Virus record (IMG/VR): IMGVR_UViG_3300032086_003383
Coordinates: 1-27,133 of that record
DNA: 27,133 nucleotides
Origin: a virus
Reading direction: 5' to 3' (one strand)
The notes below the pieces were generated by a model. The model saw only the letters and a list, made by a program, of their open reading frames with translations. It was not told where the DNA came from and did not search any database. Shown one piece after another: positions 23,994 to 27,133 of this stretch (positions are counted from its first letter, which is position 1; each line of letters opens with the position of its first letter). Position numbers and translations under genes: made by a program.

Positions 23994-23996
23994 GGT

Positions 23997-24028
23997 GCGG
24001 GAGAAGTTCGGACTATACGCACTCCCGC
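23997..24028 (-). other. Hairpin between the collagen-like gene and the tRNAs
   Basis: A 7-bp GC-rich stem (GCGGGAG/CTCCCGC) with an 18-nt loop, 3 nt upstream of tRNA-Arg. There is no T-run, so it is more likely an RNA-processing or 3'-end protection element than a terminator. Confidence 0.45.
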
Positions 24029-24065
24029 CTACGCATGGAAACCAACTTATGTCAGCCAAGCCCTA

Positions 24066-24773
24066 TTAAAATTCGAATGAAAATCCTGCTTTTACAAGCG
24101 TTTCACTTCCAGATCGACCAAACCCTAAAGTGACCGCTTTTCCGTCTTCACTTTGAGCTGCAAAACCTACACTAACTCCTGTAGACCCAGCAATGTGTGA
24201 AGCGCCAAACGATACTCGGTTTCCCTCTCCATTTGGTAAATGGATGTCGAGAGCAGAGCTTGCTGCCAAGTATCTGGAAAATTCTCTACGATAGTCTCTA
24301 GCATCTCTGCCGTCTCGACCATCTTTGCCATCTCTTCCATCTCGTCCATCTTTTCCATCAGCACCATCCTTTCCTGCAACTCCTTGTTCGCCTTGTGGAC
24401 CTGCTGGACCCATTGGACCTTGTTCACCCATCGGACCCTGCTCGCCTTGTGGACCTGCTGGACCCATCGGACCCTGCTCGCCTTGTGGACCCGCAATTCC
24501 TTGCTCGCCTTGTGGACCCATCGGACCCGCAATTCCTTGTTCGCCTTGTGGACCTGCTGGACCCATCGGACCCTGCTCGCCTTGTGGACCCATCGGACCC
24601 TGCTCGCCTTGTGGACCTGCTGGACCCATCGGACCCATCGGACCTTCTGGACCCGGAGGTCCTACAAATAATTCGCATTCGTTTTCGATAAGAACAGGAT
24701 GATCACAATCCTCATTTCCAGCAAAAGCAGATGCTGATGTTATTAGAGCACCAAATAATACTACTTTCTTCAT
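24066..24773 (-). CDS. Secreted collagen-like protein with a YadA-like trimeric autotransporter anchor
   Basis: A 235-residue protein. Residues 1-18 form a Sec signal peptide cut near AFA|GN. A short head (19-37) has two Cys (23, 33). Residues 38-157 are 40 uninterrupted Gly-X-Y triplets: Pro-rich at first ([12 protein letters not shown]), then charged (GKD, GRD). Residues about 161-235 read like a YadA anchor: a short helix ([11 protein letters not shown]), then alternating Gly/aromatic strands ([34 protein letters not shown]) ending in Phe, the usual outer-membrane barrel signal. Collagen and YadA anchors both trimerise, so the parts are compatible. Inferred: a surface-displayed trimeric fibre made in the infected cell. 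Otherwise it could be a virion fibre, but the signal peptide argues against it. Confidence 0.8.
   Translation of the reverse strand: MKKVVLFGALITSASAFAGNEDCDHPVLIENECELFVGPPGPEGPMGPMGPAGPQGEQGPMGPQGEQGPMGPAGPQGEQGIAGPMGPQGEQGIAGPQGEQGPMGPAGPQGEQGPMGEQGPMGPAGPQGEQGVAGKDGADGKDGRDGRDGKDGRDGRDARDYRREFSRYLAASSALDIHLPNGEGNRVSFGASHIAGSTGVSVGFAAQSEDGKAVTLGFGRSGSETLVKAGFSFEF
24303..24662 (-). repeat. Collagen-like Gly-X-Y coding repeat
   Basis: Forty codon triplets encoding Gly-X-Y with a repeated GPAGPQGEQ block (four near-copies) and GPMGPQGEQ variants. Repetition at the DNA level is strong, so copy number may vary by slippage or recombination. Not a CRISPR: there are no unique spacers and the period is 9 nt with longer blocks. 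Confidence 0.9.
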
Positions 24774-24790
24774 TTTACTCCTTAGAAGCT

Positions 24791-24809
24791 TGGGGGCATA
24801 ATGCCCCCA
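24791..24809 (-). promoter_or_regulatory. GC-rich hairpin just before the collagen-like gene
   Basis: TGGGGGCA (24791-24798) pairs with TGCCCCCA (24802-24809) around a 3-nt loop, 8 bp. It starts 4 nt after the stop of the upstream gene and ends about 17 nt before the collagen ATG, just upstream of its AAGGAG site. There is no following T-run. It may protect the upstream mRNA 3' end, be an RNase cleavage site or control translation. Confidence 0.55.
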
Positions 24810-24812
24810 GAG

Positions 24813-25169
24813 TTATGCGGCATTCACATGATTGAGAACGCCGGTGAAATACATAGCAGCCTTACCAGTAAGTTTTGCTAAGATTTCTTCGTCAACGTCA
24901 GCACCTGAATCACTGATGGCAGCCGTTAACTGTTCAATAGCAGCTGCCTTGCTTACGCGAGTGCTTCCGCCACTTGATTTGCTTTCAGAAGCTGCGGGAG
25001 CTTTCTTCACATAAACTTCTGCTTTAGATAAAATCATACGGACACCGTTGGGAGACTGTTCCAGCTCCTCTGCGATTGATGCCACGATTTCCGTGCTATT
25101 TTCAGGAGTAGGTTCCGCTTCCAGATACATTGCTACTGCCTGTGCTTTTTGCTCGTCGGTCCAAGCCAT
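24813..25169 (-). CDS. Small HTH-type DNA-binding protein
   Basis: A 118-residue protein from ATG 25169, which has AGAAGGAAA upstream; longer in-frame codons are in the promoter leader. The N-terminal domain (about 1-56) reads DEQKAQAVAMYL, EIVASIAEELEQSPNGV, RMILSKAEVYVKK, a helix-turn-helix with the same 'vAeel..s.ngVr.iLskA' rhythm as the D5-like protein. A Ser/Ala/Pro linker (57-75) leads to a helical C-terminal part. It is first in its unit, about 84 nt after the promoter start, so it should be abundant. A regulatory or DNA-structuring role is inferred. Confidence 0.7.
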   Translation of the reverse strand: MAWTDEQKAQAVAMYLEAEPTPENSTEIVASIAEELEQSPNGVRMILSKAEVYVKKAPAASESKSSGGSTRVSKAAAIEQLTAAISDSGADVDEEILAKLTGKAAMYFTGVLNHVNAA

Positions 25170-25260
25170 TTTTCTTTTCCTTCTGTTGGTTAGTGGGGCA
25201 CCTGGACAGGTGCCGGTTGCTTCAAGTTGTTGTGTATAAAATCTATATCCCATGATGTAT

Positions 25261-25289
25261 ATTATAGAGGAAGTGACCTCGCATGTCAA
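25261..25289 (-). promoter_or_regulatory. Consensus sigma70 promoter for the HTH, collagen-like, tRNA and PC4 unit
   Basis: On the - strand: TTGACA (25289-25284), 17-bp spacer containing GAGGTCA, TATAAT (25266-25261). The TGA stop of the upstream membrane-protein gene (25288-25286) is within the -35. The leader to ATG 25169 is about 84 nt, the longest of the promoters that lie between genes. Confidence 0.88.
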
Positions 25290-25528
25290 GATTTATTTTG
25301 CTTACGCTCTAAAAAAGCTTGTGTTGTAGCTATTACAAAGTGGTCGTGCATAAACACAAAAAATAAGAACAATAGCGGAGCAAACAAAAAATCTATAATA
25401 AATATAGTAATCCAGAAAGATGCTCTTTCTTTATGAGTAGCAGCTCTGGCAGCCAATCTTTGTATTCTCCAGAATATTACTGTAGCAGTAGTAAAGCAGA
25501 ACACTAGATAATATTCTAAGAATCCCAC
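25286..25528 (-). CDS. Small two-span membrane protein
   Basis: An 80-residue protein from GTG 25528, overlapping the 56-residue gene by 13 nt. Hydrophobic spans at about 4-22 and 38-60 are joined by a basic loop (RRLAARAATHKER-like region), so the loop is probably cytoplasmic with both ends outside, or the reverse. The tail after the second span (QAFLERKQNKS) is basic and favours a cytoplasmic C-terminus. No family recognised. Its stop lies in the next promoter. Confidence 0.55.
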   Translation of the reverse strand: MGFLEYYLVFCFTTATVIFWRIQRLAARAATHKERASFWITIFIIDFLFAPLLFLFFVFMHDHFVIATTQAFLERKQNKS

Positions 25529-25686
25529 GAAGATCCTCTCACTTCCTCATACCTATCTCTTATCGCCAGACCAAACTGTCCGTAATACGAATCCGTTAAA
25601 TACTCAGGATTATCATATATCAGGTCTAAAAGCTCTAAAGCGGTCATTTCCATTATATCCTGAACAAATCTTTCATTCGGAGTCAT
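25516..25686 (-). CDS. 56-residue acidic hypothetical protein
   Basis: ATG 25686 to TAG 25518-25516. It starts 2 nt after the preceding stop and overlaps the following gene by 13 nt. It is helical and acidic (NERFVQDIMEMTALELLDLI, DNPEYL) with YYGQFGLAIRDRYEEVR at the C-terminal part. Start, coupling and composition look real; no family recognised. Confidence 0.6.
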   Translation of the reverse strand: MTPNERFVQDIMEMTALELLDLIYDNPEYLTDSYYGQFGLAIRDRYEEVRGSSWDS

Positions 25687-25688
25687 TA

Positions 25689-25910
25689 TTAAAACCTATC
25701 TTTAGTATTTAGTAAGGATTGTAGCCTTCCTGCGGTCTCTCCAAGCTGTCTTTTGAGCCTATGAACCTCTTTTGCGAGTAAATCATACTCCTGTCTTTTT
25801 ATATATTCTGTTCCTGGAGGCCCCTGATTCCACTCTTGAGGAACTCCGGGGCCATTTATAAATACCGTTGTAGGCAGCTCTGTGCCTTGATAGGGGTGGT
25901 CTATTTTCAT
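25689..25910 (-). CDS. 73-residue hypothetical protein with C-terminal coiled coil
   Basis: ATG 25910 preceded by AGGAAA; a longer frame to 25952 would re-read the upstream gene. The first half is Pro/Gly-rich (GTELPTTVFINGPGVPQEWNQ, GPPGTEY) and the second half is a heptad-like helix (EYDLLAKEVHRLKRQL). Such an arrangement suits a small oligomeric binding protein. No family recognised. Confidence 0.58.
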   Translation of the reverse strand: MKIDHPYQGTELPTTVFINGPGVPQEWNQGPPGTEYIKRQEYDLLAKEVHRLKRQLGETAGRLQSLLNTKDRF

Positions 25911-25917
25911 AATTTTC

Positions 25918-26307
25918 CTATAGGTCGTAATAGCAGTGATACATCTTTTCACCTACCTCTGAAACGAGAGCGGCGTATACTACATGCGGGGCATGGTCCT
26001 CGGGAACATACACAAGCATTTTTGGAAGCAGATCTGACATTCTGTTGTCAAGTTTACGAATTAACGCTTTAGCTTTCTTATCTAGTTTACGCTTTTCTAG
26101 CGGGGTGAAAGTTTCCAAGAAAGCTTCTTTGTAAGAAAGCCACTCTGACCTATCCATCCAATACATATCATACTTAACCACTAGGTGATCGAACCCTTCA
26201 CAGTTAGCATAAGTTTGGGCGTCTTCTTTACTTACCCTCGCTAATACTGGTGTGGTGGTCATGAGTGCTGCTATAGCAGCTCCTGCACACAGTTTTTTCA
26301 ATTTCAT
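25918..26307 (-). CDS. Secreted periplasmic protein with a signal peptide
   Basis: A 129-residue protein with a clear Sec signal (MKLKKLCAGAAIAALMTTTPVLA, predicted cut near residue 23). The mature part is helical and basic in the middle (LEKRKLDKKAKALIRKLDNRM) and has two Cys (about 36 and 125), one near each end, that could form a disulfide after export. No family recognised. TAATG coupling to the HTH gene upstream places it in an early-type unit, so it may act on the host envelope soon after infection (inference). Confidence 0.7.
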   Translation of the reverse strand: MKLKKLCAGAAIAALMTTTPVLARVSKEDAQTYANCEGFDHLVVKYDMYWMDRSEWLSYKEAFLETFTPLEKRKLDKKAKALIRKLDNRMSDLLPKMLVYVPEDHAPHVVYAALVSEVGEKMYHCYYDL

Positions 26308-26942
26308 TATAGTCTACTCGTATTTAGTCCATACTTCTCAAGGTGAGATAGCTTGCCAAGATCATACGCTGCAATAAAGGCATTGTATCCACCTTGTCCA
26401 AATTCTGATGGTTCATTTATCCATACCTGATACACGGGACAGCCATAGCGGTCCTCATCCAATTCTCTACGGATTTCACACGAAGTGTGATGGCGGGATG
26501 ACCAAGCAACCTCTCCAACTGCAAATTCGTAGCTTACGCACTCCTCTGGCAAATAACCTATTTCATACTTATCTTCACCAGTGGGCTTTTGTGGAACACC
26601 TACTTTTTCGATTACTGTTTTTACAAAGCCTGTAGAACGATAAACTCTTTTTGAGATTTCAGCAAAGCTTTCTCCTGTTAGGTATTGTTCTACAATGTTT
26701 GCGATTTCAGAATCGCTGGCAGGGGTGCCCCTCTTTTTCTTGAGCATCTGTTGGCGACGCTCTTGACCCTCAACAAAGTTATCAATAATACTATTGAGCC
26801 TAGAGGTATTGTACGATATGTTCAATATCTCACAAGCTTCTTTCTTTGTTATTGGTTTCTCTGCCGAAAGCAGTTGAATAACCTTCTTGATATTTGATTC
26901 AGTAAGGTTCTCATGCTTTTTCTGTTTTACTCGTTTAGCCAT
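26307..26942 (-). CDS. DNA-binding protein with two helix-turn-helix-like motifs
   Basis: A 211-residue protein. A basic start (AKRVKQKKHE) is followed by an HTH-like stretch ITKKEACEILNISYNTSRL (about 31-50) and a second one ESFAEISKRVYRSTGFVKTVIE (about 92-113). The C-terminal third is a different domain with RHHTSCEIRRELDEDRYGCPVYQVW. It is first in a unit with a consensus promoter and a GGAG site, so it could be an early regulator. A promoter-proximal, two-HTH protein in a phage early region fits a transcription-related role, which I infer only. Confidence 0.6.
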   Translation of the reverse strand: MAKRVKQKKHENLTESNIKKVIQLLSAEKPITKKEACEILNISYNTSRLNSIIDNFVEGQERRQQMLKKKRGTPASDSEIANIVEQYLTGESFAEISKRVYRSTGFVKTVIEKVGVPQKPTGEDKYEIGYLPEECVSYEFAVGEVAWSSRHHTSCEIRRELDEDRYGCPVYQVWINEPSEFGQGGYNAFIAAYDLGKLSHLEKYGLNTSRL

Positions 26943-26963
26943 GCTTTCTCCGAATTTTCACAT

Positions 26964-26992
26964 ATTATACAGGCTTGAGCAGAGTATGTCAA
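26964..26992 (-). promoter_or_regulatory. Consensus sigma70 promoter for the HTH / envelope-protein unit
   Basis: On the - strand: TTGACA (26992-26987), 17-bp spacer, TATAAT (26969-26964). The TGA stop of the partial upstream gene (26991-26989) is in the -35. The predicted leader is about 15 nt with GGAG before ATG 26942. Confidence 0.88.
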
Positions 26993-27133
26993 GGAGTTTT
27001 TACGCCCCAAGGTCTCACTTTGCAGGCAGGATCAGCCTCTGGGTGAGTATGGTTGTTTCTCAAGTCTTTCCACGAAAATAGCTTTCCGCACTTCCAGCAC
27101 CAAAATTGTGCTTTATAATGATTGCAATGATTA
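26989..27133 (-). CDS. Partial zinc-binding protein (3' end only)
   Basis: The open frame enters from the right edge and ends with TGA at 26991-26989; 47 residues are visible. It contains FWCWKCGKLFSW, a CxxC knuckle, with an HCNHY before it and a C-terminal HTHPEADPACK, so Cys and His ligands for one or two zincs are likely. Small zinc-ribbon proteins of this kind are common in phage early regions and of unknown function. The start is outside the window. Confidence 0.65.
   Translation of the reverse strand, partial: NHCNHYKAQFWCWKCGKLFSWKDLRNNHTHPEADPACKVRPWGVKTP

Larger units (their letters stand above)
23778..24065 (-). other. 288-nt stretch without a protein gene (tRNA region)
   Basis: Holds two tRNA genes (23838-23993), a hairpin upstream of them (23997-24028) and a small inverted repeat GCAAAA-CCTC-TTTTGC (23799-23814). 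Nothing else supportable is seen. Open frames on the + strand here are only reading across the tRNAs. Confidence 0.7.

Noticed and set aside
24303-24662. Possible CRISPR array
   Set aside because: The repeats encode Gly-X-Y triplets with no unique spacers and with a 9-nt period.
24240-24702. Open frames on the + strand rich in Pro-Cys or Trp-Thr-His repeats
   Set aside because: They are the antisense and frame-shifted reading of the collagen-like Gly-X-Y repeat; the - strand gene with a signal peptide and anchor explains them.
1-27133. Integrase, repressor, insertion sequence or attachment site
   Set aside because: No recombinase, transposase or repeated ends were seen; virion and replication genes only.

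Overview
This window looks like part of a double-stranded DNA tailed-phage genome. About 40 genes are packed with almost no intergenic space, many joined by ATGA or TAATG overlaps. The composition is AT-rich by eye. Virion-type genes and a large replication and nucleotide-metabolism block face each other, and I see no integrase, lysogeny repressor or insertion sequence. The replication genes run in nearly the order known from phage T5 and its relatives: split NAD+-dependent DNA ligase, D5-like DNA-binding protein, replicative helicase, primase, family A DNA polymerase, SF2 helicase (D10-like), SbcD/SbcC-like nuclease (D12/D13), resolvase and flap exonuclease (D15). The host is probably a Gram-negative bacterium: there are a lipoprotein signal, a Sec signal with a beta-barrel anchor ending in phenylalanine, and near-perfect sigma70 promoters. 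I cannot name the host species.

Layout. Positions 1-4349 (+ strand) are the end of a late operon: two large virion-type proteins, a 59-residue ORF, a small virion-type protein and a two-helix membrane protein (holin candidate). It converges with zero gap on the - strand block. Positions 4350-7605 (-) hold nrdB, two coiled-coil miniproteins, a small membrane protein and nrdA. Positions 7595-12703 hold flap exonuclease, Holliday-junction resolvase, SbcC, SbcD, single-strand binding protein and an unknown. Positions 12770-20715 hold SF2 helicase, PhoH, an unknown, DNA polymerase, a lipoprotein, primase, DnaB-type helicase and the D5-like protein. Positions 20720-23207 hold the two ligase halves with three small genes between them. 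Positions 23240-25169 hold a PC4-like protein, an unknown, tRNA-Arg and tRNA-Cys, a secreted collagen-like protein with a YadA-like C-terminus, and a helix-turn-helix protein. Positions 25286-27133 hold small membrane or secreted proteins, a DNA-binding protein and a cut-off zinc-binding protein.

Six promoters of the form TTGACA (one TTGACT), 17 bp, TATAAT divide the - strand block into consecutive transcription units. In four of the six the TGA stop of the preceding gene sits inside the -35 hexamer. One promoter would give a leaderless ligase mRNA, and another lies across the start of a lipoprotein gene.

The most unusual gene is at 24066-24773. It has a signal peptide, 40 uninterrupted Gly-X-Y triplets and a short C-terminal segment that reads like a YadA-type trimeric autotransporter anchor. 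If correct, the phage places a collagen-like trimeric adhesin on its host's surface from an early-type transcription unit. With the lipoprotein, the periplasmic protein and the small membrane proteins, this suggests deliberate remodelling of the infected cell's envelope, for example to block receptors or alter adhesion.
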